A stretch of DNA of 64,000 nt from Streptosporangium sp. NBC_01495 (GCF_036250735.1 NZ_CP109430.1:10602001-10666000), one strand, 5' to 3'. Positions 24,760 to 33,169 are shown, counted from the stretch's first letter. The notes: generated by a model not told the origin, from the letters alone. Made by a program: numbers and translations.

Positions 24760-25030
24760 TCAGTCGAAACCGGCGTGTGGTGCGCCGGCGCCCTCTGGCA
24801 CGCGGAGCGGACCGGACGCGCCGGGACGGACGTCGAAGTCGAAGATCGCGGCTGGCAGGTAGACGGTGGCGCAGGAGTTGGGGATGTCCACCACCCCCGA
24901 CAGCCGGCCCTCGATCGGCGCGGCGCCGAGCAGCAGATATGCCTGCTCGGGGCTGTAGTCGAACGCCGTCAGGTAGTCGATCGCGTGCAGGCAGGCACGC
25001 TGGTAGGTCGGCGCCAGTGCCACTCGGGCC
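24760..25030 (-). pseudogene. Acetamidase/formamidase C-terminal fragment
   Basis: About 87 codons encode only the end of an FmdA-type amidase: YQRACLHAIDYLTAFDYSPE, AYLLLGAAPIEGRLSGVVDI and CATVYLPAAIFDFDVRP. Intact enzymes are over 300 residues, and the upstream catalytic portion is absent. The open part begins about 37 bp after the stop of the BtrH-like gene on the same strand. A deletion or insertion removed the 5' portion. Confidence 0.85.
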
Positions 25031-25066
25031 GTACGGTCGGCTTTCCTTTGAGCTGTAACTGATGAG

Positions 25067-26050
25067 CTACAGCCGACGCAGCGCCCGCATGGCGTCCTTC
25101 TCGATGCGCGAAAGATCGCGGAGGATGACGCCGGCCTGTTCGAGGTACCCCGCGTCGCCGCTCTCCCCAGCCTTCGCGATCAAGGTGGACACGTCGGTCC
25201 ACAGGGCGGCGGCCTCGGCGTACAGCCTGTGACCGGCGCGGAGGTTGCCGTCGTCGATCAGCCGGGTGCACTCGTCGAGGAAGTCACGATAGAGGGCGCG
25301 AAACAGGGCGCCGCCGGTGCCGCCCTTTTCCATGAGGAGAGCGGCCTGCGGCAGGTCCTGCTGCGGCTCGCCGGTGCGTAGCAGCCATCTGGGCACCTGT
25401 TCGCCGGCTTTCTCGATGCCTCGGTGGCCCAGGTTCGCGATGGGAGCGGCGAGGAAGGCGTCGGCGCAGTCTTTGATGGCGGGGATGATCTGGTCCTGCC
25501 AGGAAGGCGGGTGAGCCGGCAGGGTGATGGTGAAGGATCGGTTCCTGGCGGTCATCGGGCCGCGTTCGGCGCGTGCGGTGGCGAGGCCGGCCAGGCTGGT
25601 GCGCACCGCTCCTCCCTGCTGCTCGGTGTCCACAAGGTAGGCGTCGTGCTCGTCGTAGCCGTACATGGCGACGACATGACCGCCGAAGTGCACCTTGGAG
25701 CGGAAATAGTCCAGGTGGTAGCAGTCGAGCTGAAGGCCGACCGGCCGACCGGCGTCGATGGGGGCGGCCACGTTCTCCCACGCCTTGCGCGGTGAGGTGG
25801 TCTCCTTGGCCACTAACGTCAGTCCCAGCCTGGCGGCCAGCTTCCTGGTGAGGTCGAAAGGCTTGACGCGGCCTCCGAGAAAGGGGAACGCCATGTTCTT
25901 GCTGTCCCAATAGATGAAGGACAGGCCCGCGCCCAGCCCGAACAGCATGGGCTCGGGCAGATCAAGTCCCTCATGCCGCAACAACACCCCCAGCGCCGTC
26001 GTCTCGCAGTGGTGCATGCCGCGGGTCTCGATGTCCTTCACGATGGTCAT
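25067..26050 (-). CDS. BtrH-N domain protein with DUF4872-like C-terminus
   Basis: A 327-residue protein. The N-terminal BtrH-like domain (papain-like fold) shows MHHCETTALGVLLRHEG with Cys15 as nucleophile and FGGHVVAMYGYDEHDAYLVD with His125 and Asp141 completing a likely triad. The C-terminal ~150 residues fit DUF4872. BtrH itself transfers an acyl group from a carrier protein to an aminoglycoside in butirosin biosynthesis; other members occur in peptide clusters. No carrier protein is encoded nearby. The start is the ATG preceded by GAGGAGAGCGACGC. It is apparently monocistronic now, followed by the amidase relic. Confidence 0.8.
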   Translation of the reverse strand: MTIVKDIETRGMHHCETTALGVLLRHEGLDLPEPMLFGLGAGLSFIYWDSKNMAFPFLGGRVKPFDLTRKLAARLGLTLVAKETTSPRKAWENVAAPIDAGRPVGLQLDCYHLDYFRSKVHFGGHVVAMYGYDEHDAYLVDTEQQGGAVRTSLAGLATARAERGPMTARNRSFTITLPAHPPSWQDQIIPAIKDCADAFLAAPIANLGHRGIEKAGEQVPRWLLRTGEPQQDLPQAALLMEKGGTGGALFRALYRDFLDECTRLIDDGNLRAGHRLYAEAAALWTDVSTLIAKAGESGDAGYLEQAGVILRDLSRIEKDAMRALRRL

Positions 26051-26274
26051 GCGTCGCTCTCCTCAGGATGACGCGGCGAACGGTCACACCGTCCCCGTCC
26101 CTGACACCTTCATGATCAACCACTGGGAGTAGCGTGAGGCCTCCCACAGTGGGAGAGTCCAGCCGAGACCGGACTCACCCTCGACCGGGCTTGATCCGCG
26201 TTGACGGACAGCGGGAGCGGGCGGTGTCGCCATGGCGACGGTCGCGTGGGGGAGAGGACGCATGGGTGAGCGGG

Positions 26275-26847
26275 TCAGCGCGAGAAGCGGTTGACCAGCA
26301 GCTCCAGGCGCCGCTCGTGGTCCTCGCGCCGGAGCCTGCCGTTGCGCATGAGTGTGAGGAGCCCGTGCAGCCCGCTCCAGAAGGTCTCGGTGAACGTCTC
26401 CAGGTCGTCGTCCCCCGTGTGCGGCCGCAGGGGCTCGCACAGCTCGGCGAAGGCCTCCCGCAGGGCGGCCGGGGTTTCGGGACTGGCGAACGTCAGGTCG
26501 ACGGTGTGTGTGAACATCGCGTCGTACAGTGCGGATCGCTGCTCGGCGAATGCCATGTACGCCGCGGCGACGTCGGCGATGGCCTGTCGCGGGTCGGTCG
26601 CCGATGCGCGGGCCGCGCGCAGTTCGGCGGCGAGGTCGGCGAAGCCCTCCATCGCGACCGCCGCCATGATGGCGTCCTTGCCCTTGAAGTGGCTGTAGAG
26701 GACCGGCTGGCTGTACTCGATCTCCTCGGCGAGCCGCCGCGTGGTCACCGCGTCCCAGCCTTCTGATTCGGCCAGCTCTCGCGCGGCCGTGATGATCAGC
26801 CGCTCTCGCTCTGCTCGCTCGCGCTGCCGGCGCGTCTGGATCGACAT
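26275..26847 (-). CDS. TetR-family regulator
   Basis: A 190-residue repressor with an N-terminal HTH (ERLIITAARELAESEGWDAV, TTRRLAEEIEYSQPVLYSHF, then KGKDAIM) and a helical ligand-binding C-terminal domain of the WHG type. It is transcribed divergently from the DUF4267 gene at 26936. Two copies of an ATTCTAG-n5-CTAG site lie between them, so it very probably represses both itself and that gene. Confidence 0.92.
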   Translation of the reverse strand: MSIQTRRQRERAERERLIITAARELAESEGWDAVTTRRLAEEIEYSQPVLYSHFKGKDAIMAAVAMEGFADLAAELRAARASATDPRQAIADVAAAYMAFAEQRSALYDAMFTHTVDLTFASPETPAALREAFAELCEPLRPHTGDDDLETFTETFWSGLHGLLTLMRNGRLRREDHERRLELLVNRFSR

Positions 26848-26854
26848 GACCGAG

Positions 26855-26923
26855 ATTCTAGCATCACTAGAATTTATTTCGCGGCTATGTTAGCGTCGCC
26901 CCTGATTCTAGCGGTGCTAGGGA
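26855..26923. promoter_or_regulatory. Paired palindromic TetR operators
   Basis: Site 1 (26855-26873) is a perfect inverted repeat, ATTCTAG-CATCA-CTAGAAT. Site 2 (26905-26923) is ATTCTAG-CGGTG-CTAGGGA, with a degenerate outer arm. Their centres are 50 bp apart in the divergent region between the TetR gene and the DUF4267 gene. The first begins 8 bp before the TetR start codon and the second overlaps the untranslated leader of the other gene. Confidence 0.85.
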
Positions 26924-26935
26924 AAGGAAGAGGTC

Positions 26936-27307
26936 ATGCTCACCTCCGTCGCCTACGGTCTGGCCATCCTGCTCAACCTCCTCATCATCTTCATCGGCGT
27001 CCGATTCCTGGTGGTGCCCCACGCCGCGGCCGCCGGCTACGGCGTCCCTGCCAAGAAGGACGGAGACGCCGCCTACCTGACCATCAAGGGCCTGCGTGAC
27101 TTCAGCTACGGCATCCTCGGCCTCGCCCTGCTCGCCTTCGCGGGTGCCCACGCCGAAGCCTGGTTCATGCTCGTCGTCGCCCTCGCCCCCCTCGGCGACA
27201 CCGTCATCGTCCTGCGGCACGGCGGCACCAAGGCGGTTGCGTTCGGCATCCACTTCGCCACTGCCGTGGTCGTGCTCATCAGCGCCGCCCTCCTGTTCGC
27301 CGTCTGA
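26936..27307 (+). CDS. DUF4267 small membrane protein
   Basis: A 123-residue integral membrane protein with four hydrophobic helices (VAYGLAILLNLLIIFIGVRF, YGILGLALLAFAGA, WFMLVVALAPLGDTVIVL, IHFATAVVVLISAALLFAV). The pattern with GYGVP in loop 1 fits DUF4267, often under TetR control in actinobacteria. A GGAAGAGG Shine-Dalgarno sequence precedes the ATG. Function is unknown. Control by the divergent TetR is strongly suggested by the operators in its promoter. Confidence 0.82.
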   Translation: MLTSVAYGLAILLNLLIIFIGVRFLVVPHAAAAGYGVPAKKDGDAAYLTIKGLRDFSYGILGLALLAFAGAHAEAWFMLVVALAPLGDTVIVLRHGGTKAVAFGIHFATAVVVLISAALLFAV

Positions 27308-27351
27308 AGGTCGGAGTGCGATGAGCGAAGGCCCATGCGGCCTTCCTCCCC

Positions 27352-27381
27352 TTGACAGGCAAGTGGATACTTGCCTATAAC
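27352..27381 (+). promoter_or_regulatory. Promoter with ArsR operator in the spacer
   Basis: TTGACA (27352-27357) and TATAAC (27376-27381) are spaced by 18 bp. The spacer is occupied by a perfect palindrome with 8-bp arms, AGGCAAGT-GGAT-ACTTGCCT (27357-27376). Transcription would start at about 27388, at or beside the GTG of the ArsR gene. A bound ArsR dimer would block RNA polymerase directly. Confidence 0.85.
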
Positions 27382-27388
27382 TGTGCAC

Positions 27389-27685
27389 GTGGACGTAGAC
27401 CCTGACCTGTTCAAGGCCATCGGTGACACGACGCGACGCATCATTTTGGACGAGCTGACCGACAGGGACGGTCAGACGCTGTTTGAGATCTGCGGCCGAC
27501 TGACCATGAAGCATGGCCTGGCCTCCTCGCGCCAGGCCATCTCGCAGCACCTCGCGGTGCTCGAACAGGCCGGCCTGGTGCACACCCGGCGGCAGGGCCG
27601 GTACAAGTTCCACCACATCGACACGAGCCCGCTGCGCTCGATCGTCGAGCGGTGGCCCATCGACCGAGAGGAACCGAACCCGTGA
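27389..27685 (+). CDS. ArsR-family regulator, probably leaderless
   Basis: A ~98-residue winged-helix regulator. DPDLFKAIGDTTRRIILDEL is the N-terminal helix pair and ASSRQAISQHLAVLEQAGLV is the recognition helix region. The beta wing is HTRRQGRYKFHH. No metal-binding ELCVCD motif is present, so it probably senses something other than heavy metals, as in YdfF-type members paired with SRPBCC or VOC proteins. I place the start at the GTG at 27389 because the -10 box ends only 8 bp upstream, implying a leaderless mRNA; other in-frame starts exist at 27371 and 27383. Its stop overlaps the VOC gene. Confidence 0.88.
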   Translation: MDVDPDLFKAIGDTTRRIILDELTDRDGQTLFEICGRLTMKHGLASSRQAISQHLAVLEQAGLVHTRRQGRYKFHHIDTSPLRSIVERWPIDREEPNP

Positions 27686-28071
27686 TCCGCATCAACATCA
27701 CCAGCGTGCTCGTCGACGACCAGGCCAAGGCGCTGGCCTTCTACACCGAGAAGCTGGGGTTCATCAAGAAGACCGACGAGCCCGTGGGTGAGGCCCGATG
27801 GCTCACCGTGGTCTCCCCCGCCAACCAGGACGGTGTCGAGCTGCTGCTGGAGCCGGACGGCCACCCGGCGGCGGGCCCGTTCAAGAAAGCCCTGGTCACC
27901 GACGGCATCCCCTTCACCCAGTTCGCCGTCGACGACGTGTACGCCGAGGTCGAGCGGCTCAAGGGGCTGGGCGTCGAGTTCACCCAGGACGCGACCGATT
28001 TCGGCCCGGTGGTCACCGCCGTCTTCGACGACACCTGCGGCAACCTGATCCAGATCGCCGCCATGAAGTAG
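27682..28071 (+). CDS. VOC/glyoxalase-family protein
   Basis: A 129-residue vicinal-oxygen-chelate protein of two beta-alpha-beta-beta-beta modules: TSVLVDDQAKALAFYTEKLG at the start, FTQFAVDDVYAEVERLKGLG in the middle and FDDTCGNLIQIAAMK at the end. Members include glyoxalase-like lyases and thiol-dependent resistance proteins. The GTG start overlaps the ArsR stop by 4 bp (GTGA), so it is coupled to and controlled by that regulator. Substrate is not predictable. Confidence 0.9.
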   Translation: MIRINITSVLVDDQAKALAFYTEKLGFIKKTDEPVGEARWLTVVSPANQDGVELLLEPDGHPAAGPFKKALVTDGIPFTQFAVDDVYAEVERLKGLGVEFTQDATDFGPVVTAVFDDTCGNLIQIAAMK

Positions 28072-28507
28072 CCGCTCACCCCCGCCGGCGAACATCGGGC
28101 CAGACGGTCATGCGCGGCTGCGCGATCGGCGTGCCGCGACTGTTCGGCCGCACCGGCATCGCCGAGGGAACCCGCTGAGCCCGCCGGTTTCGGCGACCCG
28201 TTGATTGCGCTCGACATCCCGATGTGAGGGCTCCGTCAGACCTGGGACCCATCTCGGAGGGCTCCGAATTACTTTCGAGGAAAATAGATCTTCGCGCGGC
28301 ATACCGATATGCCTTCTTCTCTTGCGTGAAACTTTAGCGGGAGAACAGCAGGTATGGCCGGTTGGCCCTCCGGCCCGCATGGGCCGAGAATCCGGGGGGA
28401 TTGGCGCTCGCTGTCGAGAGAATGCCGGTGTTTATCGATCGCGGGCACGGGGATAGCTGTTGTGTAATCGCCCATTTCGGGCGAATCAACAAATCCGGGA
28501 GGCTGAC
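28072..28507. other. Intergenic upstream of the small peptide/oligopeptidase pair
   Basis: 436 bp without a supportable gene. The middle part (about 28265-28340) is AT-rich relative to its surroundings and is the probable promoter region of the peptide and prolyl-oligopeptidase genes. No repeat or operator was recognised. Confidence 0.4.
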
Positions 28508-28603
28508 ATGAACGGATACCTACCGTATCGTGACTCCACTCCGGCGGCCCGTATCGGGACCGTGCGCGGCTGGCAGGCGGATATTCTTCGCGGCGAGTCG
28601 TAG
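28508..28603 (+). CDS. Candidate small peptide (31 aa) before prolyl oligopeptidase
   Basis: A 31-codon open frame with a good ribosome site (GGGAGG, 7 bp before ATG). It begins MNGYLPYRDSTPAARIG and ends TVRGWQADILRGES. It contains two prolines and several Ser/Thr and no Cys, Lys-rich or hydrophobic signal segment. It ends 82 bp before a prolyl-oligopeptidase gene on the same strand. A peptide substrate or RiPP-type precursor cut by that peptidase is plausible, but no modifying enzyme is adjacent, and a chance ORF is not excluded. Confidence 0.4.
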   Translation: MNGYLPYRDSTPAARIGTVRGWQADILRGES

Positions 28604-28685
28604 CTGAGTAATAGGGGTACTGCGGTTGCGTGCAGGCCGCAGTGCCTCCACCTGTGGCGGGCGGGGCGACGCATAGGGGGCGTTC

Positions 28686-30836
28686 ATGGCGCGGTTTTTC
28701 TACCCTGCCGCCTGGCGCGGCGATGTGGTGGAGAATCTGTTCGGACTCCCGATCTCCGATCCCTATCGATGGCTGGAAGACAGCGACGACGCGCGGGTGC
28801 GGGACTGGACGGCGGCCCAGGACCGTCTCTTCCGCGCTTGTCGCGCCGGATGGCGTGAGAGGCGATCGTGGGCCTCCCTGGTGGATCAGGTGTCATCCTC
28901 CGGCGTGTCGGAGCCCCCGATGGCGCGTGGTCCGGTCATATTCCTCGCCGAGCAGCTCCGTGGGGATGAGCAGCGGCGACTGCTCGTCGTTGACGCCGAG
29001 GGGAACAGGCGGGTGCTGGTCGATCCGATGGAGATCGATCCGTCCGGCCGTACCGGGCTGTACGCCTGGTGGCCGTCGCGCGAGGGCGAACGCGTGGCTG
29101 TCCAGATGGAGGTCGCCGAGCAGCCCGGCAGCGACATCACGGTGCTGGACGTGCGTACCGGTGAGACGGTGGGCGGGCCGTTGCCACGCGCCCGCAACAC
29201 CTCGCTCGCCTGGCTGCCGGGAGGGGACGCGTTCTACTACGTCAGCCGGGTTCCCGACGAGGAACTGGCCCCCGACGACATGCGTCTGCAGCGGCGGGTG
29301 AGGTTGCATCGGATCGGTTCACCCTGGCAGGCCGACACGGTGGTGTTCGGCGGCGACGATGCCCCGGACCACTACTACGGGCTCACGGTCAGCGCCGACG
29401 GCCGCCATCTGGCGATCACCGCGACGGTCGGTCCCGCCTCGCACAACGATGTGTACGTGGCCGAGCTCATCGATCCGGAAGCCCCGCGTCTTATCAAGAT
29501 CGTGGACGGGCACACCACGGGTGCCCGTGTCCTCCCACGCTTCCTCGCGGACGGCGACCTGCTGCTGGTCACCGACTACCAGGCCCCGTGTGGCCGCATC
29601 TGTGTGGCGGACCGGCACGATACCGACCCGGCCGCCTGGCGAGTGTTGGTGGCCGAGGACCCCCAGGCCCCCCTGGACGAGTGTCTGGTCCTGGACGACC
29701 CGGCACTTCCGCGACCCCTCCTGCTGGTGGCACGCACCCGCCACGGCACCTCCGTCCTGACGATGCACGACCTGGCCACTGGCCGGCCGCTCACCGATCC
29801 GCCCCTTCCTGGCGCGGGCGTCGTGTCATCCCTGCGCACGAACATCCCACACGGACATCACGCATGGTTCAGCTACTGCGACGCGACCACGCCTCCCACC
29901 GTCTATCGCTACGACGCCATCGGCGGGCAGACGGAACAGGAAACCTGCGCCACGACAGCCGGGCATACTCCAGAGATCCGCAGCCGGAGTGTCCGCTATC
30001 ACGCCGGCGACGGTACCGAGATCACGCTGTTCCTCTTCACTCCGGCCGAAGAGCATCAGAGCCCCCGCCCCACCCTCCTCTACGGCTACGGCAGCTTCGG
30101 CATGCCGATGCGCCCGTGGTTCTCCCCCATGGCGGCCGCGTGGGTCGGCGCCGGCGGCACCTACGCGGTCGCCTGCGTACGCGGAGGCGGAGAAGAAGGC
30201 CAGCATTGGCACGACGCCGGCCGCGGACCACACAAACACCGCGCGGTCAGCGACCTCAACGACGCCGCGACCTGGCTCATCGACACCGGTCGAACCACCC
30301 GCGAGCAGCTGGCGATCCATGGCCAGTCCGCCGGCGGACTACTGGTCACCGCCGCCGCCACCCAGCGACCGGACCTGTACGCCGCGGTCATCGCCGAAGG
30401 CCCGCTCTGTGACATGGTGCGTTACGAACACTTCGGCCTGGGATGCACATGGACGGACGAATTCGGTACCGTCTCCCAGCCCGAACACCTCCGATGGCTG
30501 CTCGGATACTCCCCGTACCACAACGTCACGCCCGGAGGTTCCTATCCCGCGTTCCTTCTCACCGGTGCGGTGACCGATCTGCAGACCGGAGAGGCCCACG
30601 TCACCAAGATGTGCGCGGCCCTTCAACACGCCACCGGCGGTGACCGGCCGATCCTCATGCGTCGAGAACCCGACACCGCCCACGCCGCCTTCCCCGCGAG
30701 CAAGGAACGCGCCCTGATCGCGGACATCCTGACCTTCGCTGGAAAATACACCGGCCTGTCACCGGAGAAGACGACCATGCGTCTTCACGAGACCGTCGCG
30801 GAACCACACCGGGATGGGCTCGTCCGCGAACCCTGA
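28686..30836 (+). CDS. Prolyl oligopeptidase (S9A family)
   Basis: A 716-residue cytoplasmic serine peptidase. The N-terminus FGLPISDPYRWLEDSDDARV is the classic S9A start, followed by a seven-bladed beta-propeller (~70-420) and the alpha/beta-hydrolase domain. The triad is Ser548 in HGQSAGG, Asp631 in TGAVTDLQTGEAH and His666 in EPDTAH. The Ser motif GQSAGG differs slightly from the usual GGSNGG. Such enzymes cut short peptides after Pro; some act in RiPP pathways as leader peptidases or macrocyclases. No signal peptide is present. A 31-residue ORF precedes it. Confidence 0.92.
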   Translation: MARFFYPAAWRGDVVENLFGLPISDPYRWLEDSDDARVRDWTAAQDRLFRACRAGWRERRSWASLVDQVSSSGVSEPPMARGPVIFLAEQLRGDEQRRLLVVDAEGNRRVLVDPMEIDPSGRTGLYAWWPSREGERVAVQMEVAEQPGSDITVLDVRTGETVGGPLPRARNTSLAWLPGGDAFYYVSRVPDEELAPDDMRLQRRVRLHRIGSPWQADTVVFGGDDAPDHYYGLTVSADGRHLAITATVGPASHNDVYVAELIDPEAPRLIKIVDGHTTGARVLPRFLADGDLLLVTDYQAPCGRICVADRHDTDPAAWRVLVAEDPQAPLDECLVLDDPALPRPLLLVARTRHGTSVLTMHDLATGRPLTDPPLPGAGVVSSLRTNIPHGHHAWFSYCDATTPPTVYRYDAIGGQTEQETCATTAGHTPEIRSRSVRYHAGDGTEITLFLFTPAEEHQSPRPTLLYGYGSFGMPMRPWFSPMAAAWVGAGGTYAVACVRGGGEEGQHWHDAGRGPHKHRAVSDLNDAATWLIDTGRTTREQLAIHGQSAGGLLVTAAATQRPDLYAAVIAEGPLCDMVRYEHFGLGCTWTDEFGTVSQPEHLRWLLGYSPYHNVTPGGSYPAFLLTGAVTDLQTGEAHVTKMCAALQHATGGDRPILMRREPDTAHAAFPASKERALIADILTFAGKYTGLSPEKTTMRLHETVAEPHRDGLVREP

Positions 30837-30910
30837 TCGGGTGCGGGCTGGAGCGGCAGCGGACGTGATCATCGGTTTCTGAGGCGGCGCCTACGTGCCG
30901 GAAGCCGAGT

Positions 30911-31216
30911 TCAGAAGGCGGCCTTACCGCCGACCGGCACCTCGTCGAGGTAGCGGGACTCGCCGGCCAGCAGCGGCTGGAGCTTCGCGACCAGCGCCTG
31001 CGCCTCCTCGGTCGCGAAGAACCCGGCGTGGGCCTCCTGGCTGGTCCAGCCCTCGGTGACGTAGACGGTGTCCCGGTCGCCGGCCGAGCGGCCGACCAGG
31101 AAGACGACGCAGTCCTCGTTGGACAGGGACGGCGCGTCGAGCAGGAACTCGACCAGCTCGTCGCCCTTTCCGGGCTGCGCGGTCATGGTGGCGTGAAAAC
31201 CGTGGCCGACGTGCAT
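30911..31216 (-). CDS. Antibiotic biosynthesis monooxygenase-type (quinol monooxygenase-like) protein
   Basis: A 101-residue ferredoxin-like dimeric protein of the ABM superfamily: HGFHATMTAQPGKGDELVEF, then VYVTEGWTSQEAHAGFFATE and ALVAKLQPLLAGES. Members are cofactor-free oxygenases of quinols or small regulators. The ATG follows GAGGAGATCC; an in-frame extension upstream is unsupported. It is divergent from the AraC regulator at 31373, its probable controller. Confidence 0.87.
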   Translation of the reverse strand: MHVGHGFHATMTAQPGKGDELVEFLLDAPSLSNEDCVVFLVGRSAGDRDTVYVTEGWTSQEAHAGFFATEEAQALVAKLQPLLAGESRYLDEVPVGGKAAF

Positions 31217-31372
31217 GGGGGATCTCCTCGTTCGTGGAGCTTTTGTGCGCTCCTGGGATTTCGATAGGTCCATGAAATCAGTACTGCCAGCGGAAACGTT
31301 AGAAGGATGCTCCCTCCCTCTTGCCTATTCCTCTCGTTACCAGGAGTATCGGGTTCGTGCTTCAATCGGGTC

Positions 31373-32275
31373 ATGGACCTTGATGAGCTGCGTACCCTGC
31401 TCGCTCGCCATGCCCGGCCCGACATGACCACCGCCATCGACGGTGTCCTGGTCTCGAAGGTCGAGCAGCCGACTCCGCCGTCGTCCTCGATGTCCGGCAC
31501 GGTGCTGGCACTCATCGCGCAGGGCGCGAAACGGATCGCGCTGGGCGACCGCGTGTACGAGTACCGCGCCGGGCAGTATCTCCTCGCCTCGGTCGACATG
31601 CCGATCACCGGCCACTTCACCGAGGCAAGCCCAGAGCGGCCGGCGATGGGCTTCGGCCTGGTCCTGCACCCGGCCACCGTCGCCGAGCTGTTGCTGCAGG
31701 CGGCCCCCGGAGACCTTCCACCCACCGGCGGCACGCCGTCCGGCATGGCCGTCAGTGACGCGCCCGACGCGCTCGTCGACGCGGTGATCAGGCTGCTGCG
31801 GCTGCTCGACCAGCCACGCGACATGGCGGTGCTCGCGCCGCTGATCAAGAGGGAGATCCTCTGGCGGGTCATCACCGGCGAACAGGGCGCCGTCGTACGC
31901 CAGCTCGGTCTCGCCGACAGCGGCCTCACCCATATCGCCCGAGCGGTCCGGTGGATCCGCGACCACTACGCGCAGTCCTTCCGCGTCGAGGACGTGGCGC
32001 AGCTGTCCGGTATGAGCGCGTCCGCCTTCTACCGCAACTTCCAGGCGGTCACCGCGATGAGCCCCATCCAGTTCCAGAAGCAGATCCGGCTGCAGGAGGC
32101 CAGGCTCCTGCTCGCCACCCATCCCAACGACGTCACCGGCGTCGGCTACAGCGTCGGCTACGACAGCCCGTCGCAGTTCAGCCGCGAGTACCGCCGCCAG
32201 TTCGGCGCACCACCGAGCGAGGACGCCGCCCGCCTGCGCGGGTCGACGCCGCGCACCGCCCCCGCCCTGGTGTGA
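31373..32275 (+). CDS. AraC-family regulator (AraC_N type)
   Basis: A 300-residue activator/repressor. The N-terminal ~180 residues match the AraC_N cupin-like domain (ALIAQGAKRIALGDRVYEYR, YLLASVDMPITGHFTEAS). The C-terminal AraC DNA-binding domain has two HTH motifs (VEDVAQLSGMSASAFYRNFQ, and YSVGYDSPSQFSREYRRQFG). I start at MDLDELRTLL, near family length. It is divergent from the ABM-type monooxygenase, as in many LLM/ABM-AraC pairs. Confidence 0.92.
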   Translation: MDLDELRTLLARHARPDMTTAIDGVLVSKVEQPTPPSSSMSGTVLALIAQGAKRIALGDRVYEYRAGQYLLASVDMPITGHFTEASPERPAMGFGLVLHPATVAELLLQAAPGDLPPTGGTPSGMAVSDAPDALVDAVIRLLRLLDQPRDMAVLAPLIKREILWRVITGEQGAVVRQLGLADSGLTHIARAVRWIRDHYAQSFRVEDVAQLSGMSASAFYRNFQAVTAMSPIQFQKQIRLQEARLLLATHPNDVTGVGYSVGYDSPSQFSREYRRQFGAPPSEDAARLRGSTPRTAPALV

Positions 32276-32385
32276 CAGCCGTTCGAAGAACCGGGGCGGA
32301 TCGTGAGGGGGATGATGGGCCGGGCGTTCGGTCATGACGGCGGCCCGTCCGTCATCGGTGGTAATTTGCGATCTCGGCGAAGGGG

Positions 32386-33165
32386 GTGGATGTGGGGCGT
32401 TCCTACGTCGTGACGGGAGGCGGTCAGGGCATCGGCCGCGCACTCGTTGAGCGGCTTCTCGGAAACGCGGACAGCGTCGTCGTCATCGAGCTCGACCCCG
32501 CGGCGCTCGCGTGGACCCACGACCACCCGGCCGGTTCCCGGGTGATCGCCGTGGTCGGCGACGCCGCCGACGAGGCCGTCACGGAGCGAGCCGCCGATCT
32601 GGCGCAGGCCGCGGGCAGGCTCACCGGCTGGGTGAACAATGCCGCGGTGTTCCGCGACGCCTCGTTGCACGCGGTGCCGGCCCGCGAGATCCTGGATCTC
32701 ATCGCGCTGAACCTCAACCCCGCCGTCGTCGGGTGTGCCACGGCGATCCGTCGCTTCCTGGCGGCGGGCCAGGGCGGTGCGATCGTCAACGTCTCCTCGC
32801 ACCAGGCCCAGCGGGCCGTTCGCGGAGCCCTGCCGTACGTGACGGCCAAGGCGGCCACCGAAGGACTGACCCGCGCGCTGGCCGTCGACTACGGGCCGCT
32901 GGGCATCCGCGTCAACACCGTCGCGCTGGGTTCGATCGGCACCGAACGCTACGAGGCCTTCCTCGGCCGGCAGGAACCCGCGACGGCCGGGCGGATCCAG
33001 GACGAGATGCGCCTGCTCCATCCTCTGGGCAGGGTGGGACGTCCTGAGGAGGTGGCGGGCGCCGTCGCGTATCTGCTGTCGGACGACGCGAGCTTCGTCA
33101 ACGGGGTGGTCATGCCTGTCGACGGCGGACGGTCGGTGCTCGCGCGCGATCCCGAAGAGACGTGA
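32386..33165 (+). CDS. Short-chain dehydrogenase/reductase
   Basis: A 259-residue classical SDR. The cofactor motif is VVTGGGQGIGRAL, the structural motif is VNNAAVF, the active-site Ser is in NVSSHQ and YxxxK is YVTAKAA. The acidic residue after beta2 (VIELD) suggests preference for NAD(H). It would oxidise or reduce a hydroxyl/keto group of an unknown substrate. The start is GTG with GAAGGGG upstream. No operon partner is evident except the remnant frame directly downstream. Confidence 0.92.
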   Translation: MDVGRSYVVTGGGQGIGRALVERLLGNADSVVVIELDPAALAWTHDHPAGSRVIAVVGDAADEAVTERAADLAQAAGRLTGWVNNAAVFRDASLHAVPAREILDLIALNLNPAVVGCATAIRRFLAAGQGGAIVNVSSHQAQRAVRGALPYVTAKAATEGLTRALAVDYGPLGIRVNTVALGSIGTERYEAFLGRQEPATAGRIQDEMRLLHPLGRVGRPEEVAGAVAYLLSDDASFVNGVVMPVDGGRSVLARDPEET

Positions 33166-33169
33166 CGGC

